DNA of 64,000 bases, from NCBI GenBank assembly GCA_037576215.1, contig JBANDB010000020.1, forward strand, positions 372,001 through 436,000, read 5' to 3'. This stretch comes from Armillaria gallica (Eukaryota > Basidiomycota > Agaricomycetes > Agaricales > Physalacriaceae). Position numbers and translations under genes: made by a program. How positions within the stretch are numbered: the first letter of the stretch is position 1; the number at the start of each line of letters is the position of its first letter. Shown here piece after piece: positions 13,108 to 24,900 of the stretch. Below the pieces are notes generated by a model. The model had not been told where the DNA came from and ran no database searches. It saw only the letters and a program-made list of their open reading frames with translations.

Positions 13108-13128
13108 TATATATATATATATATATCA
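13108..13128. repeat. TA microsatellite
   Basis: A run of alternating TA about 20 nt long lies inside the upstream part of the fungalysin relic. Confidence 0.85.
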
Positions 13129-13229
13129 AGGTGAAGGATAAGCACCTGCTTTGGCGGTGTAGCAAAATTCGCATTGTTCTTCTTGCTCAAATCCAAGTCC
13201 TGCATGCATGATCACCCTCGTTTCCCTCC

Positions 13230-15130
13230 TTGCCAAAGTTGTCAAGACAGCAGAAGGTATATAGTGCCTCAATTCAGCTTATATGTAGGTGTGAGTGAGA
13301 CTCATACAGACAAGAAGACTCACTTTACAATAAGGGACTCAATGAAGATATCTGCAATATCACATTTGGAAGGGTTCAGAGAGCCAAATAGTTAGGACCA
13401 AGTGCAATGGCGAGACAGGGCTGCCATTCGTTAAAGTGTTAAAGTGAAAGTTCTATAGAAGCAATAGAAATTCACCATTGGGTGGAGGCAAAACATCAGC
13501 CAGGGCTCTCCAGGCATTTGTGGCCAGTGTTCACTGGATTCCATACCCATCCTGTATTCCAGCTCTGGCAATGACATGTCCCCTGTATCATCATGTGAGT
13601 GTCACATTCTGAATGTTTACGCATTGTGGATATCTCTTGCTTTGACAATGGATTTGATAGTTGATGGCATCACAGTTGAGTGATACATTGTATCACTGGC
13701 AAAGTCGTCTTGGGTCCTCCAAGAGCTCTTTTTTCATTGTCATGGAGTAGAGTCGCCTTGCCATTCCATATTCTCACAAGGTCAATCAATGGAAGTTCAG
13801 CAGCCTAGGTGTTTGTCTCCATCCACCTGTCATCCTCATCGTATTTTTCCACTATTATCACATCATTGTTGCCTACCTTGTCGAACTAGTAAGCAAATGA
13901 TATGAACAGAAGGCAGAATAAAAAAGGGCATGCCACGTGAAATTTCGGGTGCTGATCGAGATCATTGACATAGAGTCTATGAAGAAGCAAGTCAGCAATG
14001 AGGGATACACAGGCAGCGTAGACAAAATCACTCGCCAATGTCTTTGCCATCAAGCTGGCTGATAGAGAGAGGCAACATCCATGTCAGCAATGTCATGCTT
14101 GCCATGGCATCAACAAGATGGGACTGATTTATCCTGGCCGATCAGGACAAAATTCAAATAGCCATGCCACCAGGGCTGTTCAAGGCAATGTTCAGTGTTC
14201 ATTTCTATCTGACACATATTTTTTCTTATCAATGCATCCATTGTGACAACTAATATGTTGTGCAGAGAGAAATAAATCCTCAGGACCAAAAGGATGCAGC
14301 CTAGCATGTGGTGATGACAAGAGTTATGGGTAGGGCCAAACTGAGTCGGAGGACTTCAGGTGAGGAAATGCCAATTGAAATGCTACATACAGCATGGAGA
14401 CATGGAGGGTGTCAAGGTATGGTAAATCTATTCTGACGAGATGAGGCAGGCTAAGAAAATCTAGGTCTGCCCAAAATGAGAGCTTTGTAACGAGTTCAGG
14501 GAATTTCTGAATCTTTGTTTTCAGAACTCGTTTACAGCAGACTGGATTCTCATCCGATATCATACATTCCAGGGACAATATCAAGACTTTCCAAAACCTT
14601 TAATATAGCTGGCAGTATCGGGATGTCCTATTTTGAACTCAAAATGTTATGGATGGGCAGGTGAATCAGATGGTCTCTAATTTCTGCATTCCTGGTTAGT
14701 TATTGAAACATGCCCACAAATCGTTCTCTCCATTACCCTGCAGGGCCACATAGCCCAAGTTGCTGTCATAGCTGCAAATTCCACTCTCTGAGTCTTTGAC
14801 ATCGTGACAAAGTACAAATTAGCTTCATCTGTCACCTTATGCACATCTGTAAACAATCCATTGATGAACCTAAAGACTCCTGTGGGCAGAAAACACAAGA
14901 CCTGTAACGGCAAGTGTAGTCAAACACAGAATCTGAAGGCAGGTTCTAGCGAGTCTAGTCTTGCACCTCCGTGTGATGACTGTAGCTTCCTGGTGGTGTA
15001 GTGAAGGATCACTATGCTTTGTTATGATTCTCTGAAGGCTGTTCAGAGGCTCAAAGTATGTACACGAACTTTCCTGGAAGGGAAAAGATGCATAAACGTG
15101 GGTGTATGCTGAGTGGGGGTGACCTAGATG
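13230..15130. other. AT-rich DNA without recognised gene
   Basis: Short frames only. No domain, splice pattern or repeat ends could be supported. Confidence 0.4.
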
Positions 15131-16254
15131 CAGCACGAACTATGTGGTGTCGAAATCCTAGCTGCGGATTCGGTTGGGGAACTCTATGTGAGTTAATGAA
15201 GCTGGTGCTCTAGATGTGAGCGAGGTTTTGTCCAAGATAAAGTATGCGCAAGCAAGATATAGCTCTAAATGATCCTAATATCAAGCAAGTCAGTACTAAT
15301 CTTGAGTCGAGTTAAAAGGGCAATGGTAGCGAACTTTCTCTTCTATGAGAAAGGTAGCTAAGCCCTCAAGGTGTCTAACTCTATAAGAGTTAAGTGGTGT
15401 TGTTTCCTAAGTTCGGAAACGGTAGTACTGGGTTGTTAGTGGCTAAAGGGCTTCAATCCTAGCTGCGGATTGCTCTTTAAAGCGCACAGGTATGCAAGCG
15501 AACTTAAAATGTCGAGGATGCTTCACAAGGGTAACCAGTAAAGGTTTCCTAGCGAAGTTTTTGGAGAAGAGGTAAGCACGCGAAGTTATAGCTAACTTTA
15601 TTAGCGAAGGGAAAGTTCGCTAAGTGTTATTTCTCTAATGAACAGTAGAGAAGCAATAACTTCAGGTGTGTGTATCAGATCTAGGAGGTGTGTAAGGTAA
15701 TGTACTTGTGGGCAAGTACTTCCCTTGGGGTTCGTCTCCTTCCTCCTTTCTCTTTCGTACTTTTAGTTAGCTACTTTTATACTACTTTGAGAATTACTTG
15801 TATGTAAGCTACATTTGTCCTTGCCCTGTTAATTCGCAACACAAGTGAACTATTTACTGCACAATAGAGTATTCTTGTCCTTTCCTTACTAATGCTGAGT
15901 TGAGATCTGTCAGCAGCTGTGCAACTTTAAGAACTACGCAACTGTGCATGGCTGTGCATAACTGTGCATGTAGCTTCAGTTACTGTGCAATGCTGCTGCA
16001 ACGCGAACTTTCTGTGCATTTACTAAGCCATGAACTGTGCAAAGTAAACAGCCTTGGTAAGGCTTTGACTGCTGCTGACTGTAGCAAATTATAATAGTTC
16101 GCTAACTTGTCATTAGAGTTGCGTAATAGGATTCAGGATCAAAGTGCCTGACAATCATGGCTGTGCTTTGATATGGAAGTTCGGAAGGGGCAGGATGTCA
16201 CTAGATCATTATAGATCTGTGAATTTATGAGCATACAGAGCCTGGAGGCTCATC
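15130..16254. repeat. Repeat-like segment ending in the GAGCCTGGAGGCTC hairpin
   Basis: The segment contains recurring words (CCTAGCTGCGGATT at about 15160 and 15458; GCGAACTT several times) and a run of CTGTGCA-type units from 15910 to 16040. It ends in the same 21-nt hairpin end as the 11137-12784 insertion. Its left border was not found. Confidence 0.4.
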
Positions 16255-17152
16255 ACCGTGAGTGTGAACCAGCCCTGACTCCTGAGCAGGCTGGATCATG
16301 GATGATCCATCTGCACTATGCATGGGAGAGGCACTTTGACATATCGGCCAGGGTGAATGTGGTGATGGGTGGTAAAATGAATCACTTTGAAAATTGAGGG
16401 TGTTTCAGAGATAATATGAGGTAATCTGCTGGCTGAAGCCATTGAGTTGATGTACTGGTGTTGGGATCAGGCCTACCATATGGGACAGTGTGGAGCAGAG
16501 TTGCAGGTAATAGACATAGTTGAGATGAGCAGTTTTCTGATCATTACACTAGTGTTTTCACCAGATCATAGAAGAAAAAGAAAGAAAAAAAAGATCTGGA
16601 AAGCTCTTGCAGGTTTATCTGTGCATTAAAGATATCACCATTCCATATATGTAATCATTCCATATTATTTTTCCACACTGCGTGGTCCTGAGATTGTATC
16701 AGCTTCTCGTGATCTTAAGGGCTTGAAATGAGAGTTGAACATATAATTTATACCAATTTGCCTGAATACACAGCACCCATAAGTTGTGCTCCTATATAGA
16801 CATATGATGCAAGTAAAATATGCTCTTATAGAGTACTAGAAAACAAGAAACACAAGAAAGAATGTCTAAGGAGAAAAAAAAGTACAGAATATTCAACACA
16901 CATGGTAGGAAACAGCTCGAAAAAAATATAAATCCCATGGTATGCATCAAGTATGTATGTAGGAAATACCAGAAACAGTCATATGAATAAAATTCAATAA
17001 ATTAGCCCTGGGCCTGAAGAATAGCACAAAGATGAAAAGGAAAGGAATAACGGGCAAGGCTATTCTTTTTGTAGTTGCTCAAAGCTTGTTTGATTTTTTC
17101 GTTGACACTGTGTTATATCATAAGGATATATTTTGTTTATATTCAAAGCTTA

Positions 17153-17815
17153 CAGTGTACTACAGGTCCTTGGGACATCAAGGTTCCTTGAGACAAATGG
17201 AAATAGCTCCAGTCCCTATGGACAGAGTCAGACCAAAATTGACATAGATCTTCCTTTGTATATCTTGAACATCCTCCAAAAGTTTCAGGCTGAACAATTG
17301 AGAATTGCATGAGATAGAGATTGTGATACATCACAAAATTGCTCAATTTGGCAAGAGACAACTTTTATTTGAAGACTACTGATTTATAACATGAATTATA
17401 ACCAGAAATAAAATGCTGCATTTGAGTAAGTGATACAATTGGCTATAACTTTGGCCCTTATAGCCAAGGATTTGGGCTGAAACTCGTCCCTCCAGACTGT
17501 GATTTGTTGGATGGGGCACATTTAAGCCACAAGTGTGACATCAAATAAGCCTCGGAGAGATTGATCTGGTGTTTCTGCAAGTTGTGTCACACAGTGTCAC
17601 AGGTGTCCCAAGGACCCGTAATGAGCCATTTGGGACATGCTACAAAGATTGAATTGATTCTGCTGGACACCTTTACTTGTGTGCAAAATGCTTACACATC
17701 CTCACTTGTAAGATGTCCTAGTATCGTCTTAAAAAGATTTAGGCTTCAGAACTAATTTAATGTAGCACTATTTGGGGATTACCATTGTTGTGTCCCAAGG
17801 ACCCATAGTACACTG
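17153..17815. mobile_element. Tc1/mariner-like MITE with 25-bp inverted ends and TA target site
   Basis: The left end CAGTGTACTACAGGTCCTTG is matched by the reverse complement of the right end over 25 bp with two mismatches. Both ends are flanked by TA (17151-17152 and 17816-17817). CAGTG ends and a TA duplication are the signature of Tc1/mariner-type DNA transposons. At 663 bp with no transposase frame it is non-autonomous. A further internal copy of the GTGTCCCAAGGACCC word lies at 17606. Confidence 0.85.
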
Positions 17816-18374
17816 TATCCTGAATGCTTTAAATCCTGTAGGAAGAGATAAGGGCAAATGGAGGCTGCCCATCATCAAACCAGTCCAGTCCAAGAACTTA
17901 CAGACACTGTCCCAGTGCAAAGATGGCATTGCACCTGCGCACAGCACAATGGGAGATTTCAGGTGTTTCCATTATACCATTGCAGCTGTTCCAGGGACCT
18001 TGTGCACTAACTGACACCAACACCAGCCAAGTTGACCCAATATAGTGGAAGGTGTGGCACTTCAATACATCTTCACTGGCAGCCTGATAGTAATCACACA
18101 AGATTGATGCATTTGGAAAGTAAACCTAGTTGCTTTTCCATAGAACCTGGCTCGAGAAGTCATTATAAAAGTGATGCAATGAAGATGCAATACTCCCCTG
18201 ATCTTTCTTTGTCGACACCACTGTTGACTCCATATTCCTCTTCTGTGTTGCACTCAACACATTTCTGTATTCACCATTCGGTAATTGTTGGCCTAACATG
18301 GCACGAGCTGGCACTATCGCAGTCAGTCCTTCCACTTCCCTTGTTTTGACATGCATTATTTCAACTTGAGGTAG

Positions 18375-19609
18375 GTCAATGCCATATTGTTGGAATTGCA
18401 ACAAATTGCAGAACAAATATGCCTGCTCGAGGAGTTTGAGTTTGGGGTAGCAGAGAAACTGGGCATTTCTGCAGAGGATATCGACTCTGTTAGAATTTAC
18501 CTCAAGGTGAAGAAGAAAGCACTGAACATAGATTATTCACTGAGTCTTGGGAGACTCCACGAACTCCATCGCCTCCGTCTTCCGTATAGTCACGCTCGGC
18601 AGAATCTTCCAGTCGATTTGGAAGTCTACCTGTCCCCTCCAGGTGTCAGTTGCCACCACAGTTGTCATACCCGATAATACTAATCAGTCCCATTTTAGGA
18701 CCCGTACCGTGTCGACGCCTCTAGATTCTGGGCTGTCCTTATTGGTATCAATGAGTATGCGTCTTATCCGCTGCATGGTTGTGTACCAGACGTACGATTG
18801 ATGGACAAGTACTTGAATGAGTACCTCGGCGTGCCCAGCAATCATATCCAGTGCCTTCTGGGTTCCAGGGAGCACATGTCCCCTGGAGATCCTATGTACC
18901 CCTCCCGTTCCCACATTGTCGATGCCCTTCTCAGTCTCATTACCAACCCCGAGATCGCGTACGGAGACAATATGATCATCTACTACTCTGGACACGGCTC
19001 ATACTACCCACCTCAAACAGAGGCAGACGGTTATACCGATTATACAGAAACACTGTGCCCCATTGATCGCGACACGCTTGACGCCAACGGTGTTCTCATT
19101 CCCATTCCCGATGTCAGTGACCACGAATTGAACACCATGCTAACACTCATTTCTCGAGCAAAGGGGCACCGAATCACAGTCATCCTTGACTGTTGTCACT
19201 CCGGTGCCGTGTCTGCCGGGGTTTACCCGAGCCCGGAGCGCGTACTTCTCCCCCAATCACAGGCGCGAAACTTCGAGACATGCTCGTTGCCGGGGAGAAT
19301 AAGCTGATGAATTATCCTGGCTATCGCTCCATTTTGCCAAATGATTGGTACCCAGACATGGACTCCCACGTCGTCCTTGCAGCCTGTAAAGACTATGAGT
19401 ATGCAAAGGCGAACGCAGTGAAACGGGAAGATGGCACGGAGGGGTATATTGGAATCTTCACGGACTCACTTGTGCGTGTCCTTCGGTCCGGACACTGCAG
19501 GAAAGAGACGACATACGCTGATCTGGTTCATTGTCTGGATAAGTCATCTCACCAGACGCCAGTCGTCGCTGGAAAGCACAAAGATGCGCGTCTCTGGTAT
19601 CAGGATTAA
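18375..19609 (+). pseudogene. Caspase-like protease, copy 2, one frameshift
   Basis: Exon 2 is 18375-18644 and exon 3 begins at 18699 after a 54-nt intron. The exon-2 start is placed by analogy with copies 1 and 4 (all begin after AG with GTY-RAT). Exon 3 keeps SRFWAVLIGINEY, YSGHGS with the catalytic His, and ILDCCHSGA with the catalytic Cys. Between 19212 and 19236, just after the Cys motif, the frame shifts by one relative to the intact copies; the rest (LPEPGARTSPP ... GIFTDSLVRVLRSG ... RLWYQD) reads in another frame to the stop at 19609. The tail beyond WYQD resembles the hydrophobic tail of the other copies but only in a further frame. The first exon is uncertain; a short exon ending at 18321 is possible. 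Either a recent pseudogene or an assembly error. Confidence 0.75.
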
Positions 19610-19927
19610 AGGTATAATCGGTGGTTTGTCTCATGTTTTGATCATAGACTATATTCCTTCGGTTTTTTATTGTAGATATTTTTCTATCAACAGACATGTT
19701 GAAGGGTGTTGTAATTATATTTATCATATTGCTTTATTTCGGCCAATCACTTTTATGAGCCAATTGCACCTCGGATACCCGTTTCCTAGAGATTGATATT
19801 TAGTTCATGATATGACAGATGGCTAGGCTACGACAGAAGCACGCAGAAAACTGCTCGTGCAATAACACGTTGCCAATCTTTATGATATTGGAGCTACTAT
19901 ACGAATGCATGGAATGGACTCTATCTT

Positions 19928-20115
19928 CGAATATGGCGTACGTGCTAGCAAAGACACCAGGCTACCGAGCGTCGAACCCTCAAAGCTCATATGCATGTAA
20001 AGTTCCATTTCCAGTCCTTTTGTTTTCCCGTAAATGTACGAGGTACCTAAGATTTCACAAAACTGCAGGGTATGACATGGCTTGAAGAGCGAGGCCCTAT
20101 ATTTGCGAATGTGGC
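19928..20115 (+). repeat. Element R, copy 2
   Basis: The head at 19928-19990 has box-A-like GAATATGGCGTACGTGC; the tail at 20010-20115 matches the tails near 5170 and 24210. It directly precedes the fungalysin 3' end, as in the copies at 5.2 and 24.2 kb. Confidence 0.45.
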
Positions 20116-20160
20116 AGCAAGCGATGCATTGACAAATGATAGATAGCTGATATTGTGGTT

Positions 20161-21450
20161 CTATCCACTTGGCACACTTGTATCGTTTACATAATTCGCT
20201 GTGTTCCTGCCTGAACCGCGACTAAGAAAGGCGCTCCATAGGGTACACGCATAAGCCCCATCGTACCAACTTGTATCCAAGCATCTCGGGAGTTTGGTAC
20301 TGCAGCAAATTCATCAGCCAGGCAACACGGGAACATAAAGGAGGTTACTCACACGTGTGATTACCTGGCTGGAATAGAGAGCGTGTCGATGACGGTATAG
20401 AGCCAGCCGACGCTGCCTTCCGTGCCTTCGGGATCGTCCATCGCTGTGGAAGAGAACCCGTGCACCTCAACGAGCACGGCGTAGACATTGTGGAGCACGT
20501 TTGCCCATATCTAGATGTTGGTTTTGAAGGATAAATTATGCGGATTTGGTTGGGGTACTTACCGTGGAGCTGGTGGAGCTGGTGGATGGAGGAGCATCGG
20601 AGGGCGTTGGTGGAGGCGTTGGTGGAGCAAGGACACGCCCGGATGCCGGTAGAATTCTCAAATACTCATGTTGCTAGAGCGTAGTCCGGGAGAGTCCTTG
20701 TGTTCGATCCATCTGTGATTAGAGTTTGTTAGCGATAGGGACATAAGAGAACAGAGGAAGATGCGTACTCTGCCATAGCGTCTAATCATGCTTTAAAGAA
20801 ACATTCAAAATCAGAGAGGATGAAATAGAAGGAAAAATGTGGGCACCTTCGCCCATTCCGCCGGCTTCAGTTGTTTGTAGGCATCGCCCAGTCCCATCAC
20901 CGGTGAGGGCGTTAGTGATTCCATGCATAAATTCGAGGACGATGATATCATTCTAGAGTGCCCTGTAACGATTCAAGGTTGTAAGAGTCCATATTTATAT
21001 CCTACAAATCTCAGATTGACCACTGCATACATAGTCGGATACCAGTATCCATATGTTGAAAAAGAACATACCAGGGCGGCGTAGTAAAATGTGTGTTGTC
21101 CGTCTTACTTGAGTGCACGTTCACCAACACAATTGTAGGATATTTAGGAGTAGTCGTGGACTTTTTTGGTGATGTAGAACACGTTCATGCATGTGGCATC
21201 AGTGCTGGATCCGCCGGTGCATCAGAGCCCGGCGTTGTAGGAGTAACCGAAGTATAGGTGGAGGATTGAGACGCCGCTGCAGATTGGAAGGATTTGTACG
21301 CTATGACATTGTTGCGGCTATTAACATAGTCAGAGGATGACAGATCGTTTGGCGAGAGGGAAGTACCTGGTTTGTTTCTTCGCTTCTCAGCCTGAAGGAG
21401 ATAAGGCGAGATCTTCAGGGTCAACGAGTGTTTCTTCGCCTTCGGTAACA
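20161..21450 (-). pseudogene. Fungalysin (M36) pseudogene, copy in module 2
   Basis: This is the most readable M36 copy. From the stop at 20161 upstream on the minus strand it shows SVPSG, NTANYVNDT, YACTLWSAFLSRG, an intron, WLYTVIDTLSIPA, HNVYAVLVEVHGFSSTAMDD, an intron, SIHQLHQLHG and CSTNASTNAL, then RCLQTTEAGGMGE and the zinc region at 20933-20947. The zinc motif reads LEFMH instead of HExxH, so the first zinc ligand is lost (CTC for CAC). Farther up are NVFYITKKVHDYS (near 21180) and SSDYVNSRNN (near 21330). Normal members are secreted zinc endopeptidases. Confidence 0.8.
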
Positions 21451-22300
21451 GCGTCTTTCATTGTTGTAACGACGGTGTACTGATGACGTCGCGTAAGTCT
21501 TGTGTGCTAAAGTAGGATTGGCTGCACCGTTGTTAGTCCATTACTAAGAGGATCTCACTTGAGTGAGCGTCAACGAATGCTTCGTACTATGGGTTAGTGG
21601 CTTCGGCTTGGACTTGAACGACGCGTGTGAGGCCTATGGATCCTATTCAAGAGATGTCATATCGTTGTGCGTCCCAAGTAGAGCATCCTCTGCTTCGCTG
21701 ATAAGAGAGCTGTCGGGGGCGTTACTGGGTGTAGACGAAGCTATGTTTGCTACGAAGAAAATCAGAACGGAGCGGAAGAAGTGCGTGAGAAGTAAGGTGT
21801 GAGAACGTTTACAACCCAGGTATCAAAAGACGTACTAAATGGGGACTTCACAGAGATCTGCAAGAAGATAAGCCCAGAGAATATAGCAGCATTGGGATTG
21901 TGGTATTGGATCTGAATGATCATCATCGATCAAGTATTGATCGGCCGAAAGGTTTGCTCGTGTTCTGCTATAATTCGGCCCGAACGATCCTCCGCTCTAC
22001 CACCACTACCCCAAGATACTCGTTGAACTCCTCCAGTGCTAGCCACGATGCCAGAAATCCCTAACTTTCTGTCGCTGCCTGCATTGCCCTACTTCCTCGA
22101 AATGTTGCCCTTGCTGCTGCCGCTCTCACTATTGACTCGTCACTCGTGGATTGGCTGTCACTCCTCGCTGCTAGGAGTTACTGCTAGGTATCGGGGCATC
22201 CCGATCCTTGTAGCAAAGTAACGATGGCGGAATGTTCTACTAAATATGCGATTTTTCGAACCTGGTATGATTTTTCGACATTATCTTGTCTGACTTTAAC
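20990..22300. other. Fungalysin 5' remains and Q upstream region
   Basis: After the readable fungalysin exons the sequence carries short frames only. The region from 21950 shares its order with 41120-41500 (GGTTTG..GTGTT words, then CCAGAAATCCCTAA), which is the upstream region of Q in module 3. Confidence 0.45.
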
Positions 22301-22382
22301 TTGCACTGTAGGGTTACCAGTGGTATGCGCTCCCAATGATCGTTTCATGTGAACTTGAACATTCACAAGCATTGGGTGGCTG

Positions 22383-22946
22383 GTGAGCGTTTATGGGACA
22401 GAGGTCATGCATTCATGGCCTCAGCATCACCTAAAGACATCCTTACCACCGTTCTCTCACCCACCTTTGCTGCCCCGGCAGCCCGCCGCCTGCCATCAAT
22501 TTCCCGCCTGCTCATCAGAACGCGCCACTGCACCCAGCACCCAATCAATATTATCTCCGGTGGCGATTCCAGTCCGTCCGCGAGCTCCCACGTCATCATC
22601 ACCCTTGTCCACGCCGCACGCTCCCTCGTTGTCCCCACCGCCTGTCTCCTGTCTATCCTCGCATCGTTCCAAAGTCAACTATGGCGCCTGCGTCTGGTGC
22701 CCGTCATCGTCCGAATCCGAACACGAGGACGAAGGCGTGAAGGAGCCGAGTTTCAAGCTGCGTACTGCAAGCTTCAATGATGTGCCCAGAGTGTGTACTG
22801 AATGGCGCGACCCTGGGTACGGGTTGGATGCATGTTGACGTACGGAAGACGCGGACCGGGAGCCGAAGAGACGGCGCGTTGAGTATTATGAGGAAGGGAA
22901 TAGATGGCCGTGCTGGGATCGCGTATCGGATATTCGCACGAAATAG
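22383..22946 (+). pseudogene. Q-family orphan gene, copy 2
   Basis: One frame runs from about 22383 (first ATG at 22407) to a TAG at 22944 and is interrupted only by TGA at 22836-22838. The N-terminal half is Ser/Pro-rich. Then come YGACVWCPSSSESE, an acidic patch, VKEPSFKLRTASFND, VCTEWRDPGYGLDA, REPKRRRVEYYEEG and RWPCWDRV. The KRRRV stretch resembles a nuclear localisation signal. The stop sits where the copy at 41592 has CGA, consistent with a C-to-T change. No family is recognised. Confidence 0.6.
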
Positions 22947-23319
22947 CCAGGAGGCAACTACCGCCGACGAGCAGGCTTCGTCACCGTCATTGTACCATAA
23001 CTCTTTCGCTTCTTGAGCTCCTCAGTTATCGCATGACTTTGTATCATACCACGTCTTTACCATCGCAGAATTTGGGCGTCTATCTTTGTAGGAATCAATT
23101 GCACTCCGGACATGATGCATGATGTAAGGGCTGCTATTCAAGTCGCTCAGGGTTCGAGTTTTAAATAAAGTTTTTGCAGTTGGTTACCCGCCTTTGTAAT
23201 GGGGCGTCCAAAGCTTACTGTTTGTGTTGAATGTATTATGAGAGGAGGAAGGGGCTGGAGTAGATACTTTTGCTTTTTCCTGGATTCTATAGAGCGGTCG
23301 CATACGACAAGATACTTAC

Positions 23320-23409
23320 TCGGATATGGTGTAAAGGCAACATTGCCGCCTCTCATTGAAACGTTCGCTGATCGTGGTGGCAGCTCAGGGTTCGATTCCC
23401 TGCATCCGA
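23320..23409 (+). tRNA. tRNA-Glu(CTC) with ~20-nt intron, slightly degenerate copy
   Basis: The order is acceptor TCGGATA, D-arm GTGTAAAGGCAACAT, anticodon stem GCCGC, loop with CTC anticodon, an intron of about 20 nt after position 37, GTGGC, a short variable loop, T-arm CAGGG-TTCGATT-CCCTG, and CATCCGA. The last acceptor pair is A-C instead of A-T, so this copy is probably weaker than the one at 42511. Confidence 0.65.
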
Positions 23410-23544
23410 ATCACATCGGCTTCTTAGATAAATACTTTTTGACTCCCGCCGCCCTACGAAATGAAAGAACCCACGACTCGGAGAACAACAATAAGTCGGC
23501 GTGCATCGACACCCAGAGATATAATACTACCTGAACGGGATCCA

Positions 23545-23612
23545 CTATACGTCGAACATGGTGTAACGGTCACTTTCCACGCCGCGGGGGTTCGAATCCC
23601 CTTCCTCGAAAT
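23545..23612 (+). pseudogene. Truncated tRNA-like unit (Gly-like)
   Basis: TCGAACATGGTGTAACGGTC forms a D-arm with box A, and GGGGGTTCGAATCCCC forms a T-arm with box B, but the anticodon stem is missing and TTTCCAC, like a Gly(TCC) loop, is joined directly. It repeats at 42749-42812. Confidence 0.5.
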
Positions 23613-23729
23613 GAAAATGTCCACCAGTGTATCCTTTTACAACGACGGGTTACTTTCTTTGAAAGTATTTCATGCAAAGATTGGGATAGCGATTTGTTAC
23701 ATGGGATTGCATAGAGTGTACCATATCGT

Positions 23730-23790
23730 CCGATATGGTGCAACGGCCGACTTTTGTATTCTGGGTTCGATTCCCCTTATACAAATCATA
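23730..23790 (+). pseudogene. Truncated tRNA-like unit (Gln-like)
   Basis: TCCGATATGGTGCAACGGCC is a tRNA 5' half. CTTTTGTATTC resembles a Gln(TTG) anticodon loop, followed by GGGTTCGATTCCCC. The 5' anticodon stem is deleted. It repeats at 42928-42985. Confidence 0.5.
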
Positions 23791-24159
23791 ATGGTATAGC
23801 CGATTCATTCGTTTTTGATTAACAAGCCAGATCGTGGCGCACTCACGGTGAGCTTTTTGTTGTTCATGATTGTGGTAGTAGGCAGCATAGTATATGATAG
23901 GAAGTCTTGCGTTCCGGATAGCCTGAGATCGTGAACGAGGGAACGTAGAGTTGTGTGGCAATTAGGTTCGATGGTCCGCCGATGCCTTAGCTCAAATGAA
24001 GGAGTCACTATCGACAAGGTTTCGCCACTCGACGCTATGTCGTGCTATATTTTCTGTGATTGTAATCCTTAACGTTGAGGTTTCTTCGATAACTTTTTGG
24101 CATTTGCTACGGCATTGACTTCAATGGAATTGCATGGTAGGCCTAGTAATTGAATCGTG

Positions 24160-24310
24160 TGTTCACGCTTTTTGCCTAAAAATGGGTTTCGCTGCGTAAG
24201 GTCCTATATTGACGAAAATGAAGAATATTACATTTACGATGATTGAAGAAGCAAGGTACCGTGACTTATTTTGGCTTTCGTGAATATTGTAGCTGCGGAA
24301 GCGCAAGATA
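24160..24310 (+). repeat. Element R, copy 3
   Basis: The tail ATTGACGAAAATG...TACATTTACGATGATTGAA is nearly identical to 62490-62535 and close to 43400-43450. Confidence 0.6.
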
Positions 24311-24334
24311 AACGATGTGTAGAGATGGTATTCT

Positions 24335-24900
24335 GCATCCACTCGGAATGCTCGCATCGTCAACATAATTCACAGTGTACATGCCTAAACCACAACTAAG
24401 TAGCAAAGGTGTACACGCATTAGACCCGTCGTACTGGTTCTGATCGGCTTGTATCCACGCGTCTCATACTGCAGCACGTTCATCAGACAGGCAAAATTGG
24501 AACGTGAAGGAGGCTACTCACGCGTGGAATTACACGACTGGAAGGAGCGCGTCGATGATAGGGCGGAGCCAGACGACATTTTCTTCTGTGGAGGGTCGTC
24601 CATCGTCATTGAAGAGAACCCGTACGCCTCAACGAGCGTGGCGTGCATGCTGTGGACTATGGTTACCATGTCTGAATGTTCGGTTTTAAGCAAGAGGAGG
24701 GTATAGTACTGTGAACTGCTGGATGGAGTCCTGGAGAGGGTTGACAGAGTCATCGGTAGAGTAAATGTATCTTCGGATCCCGACGCGGTTATTCAATGCC
24801 CGTGAATCACGTTTCTAGTGTAATCTGGAACGTCGGCAATCTGTGTTCGGTCCATCTCAGCCTATCTGGGATGTGATCTGCGCCACGCTGGGCGCGTGTC
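24335..24900 (-). pseudogene. Fungalysin C-terminal relic next to the inverted caspase gene
   Basis: On the minus strand the last-exon words DAWIQADQNQYDGSNACT and NYVDDASIPSG can be read, then a VHSMHATLVEAYGFSSMTMDD region (24600-24670). Other exons are missing beyond about 24900. The adjacent caspase gene at 25352-26899 is on the same strand, so here the pair is tandem and not convergent, consistent with an inversion or a separate copy event. Confidence 0.6.

Larger units (their letters stand above)
10620..13230 (-). pseudogene. Fungalysin pseudogene split by a 1.65-kb insertion
   Basis: On the minus strand 10620-11135 holds the C-terminal exons (the block DISKVWTNMLHSVYAA near 10930 and the SIQQLHEVH block near 11035-11060). 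The copy resumes at about 12785 with the same order seen in the copy at 20161 (shared CCATCTG...GACATGGAGAGGAGG words), followed by a LQTTE relic near 12950-12975. Stop codons are frequent, and the sequence is more AT-rich than the other copies. The gene could not make a working protease. Confidence 0.6.
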
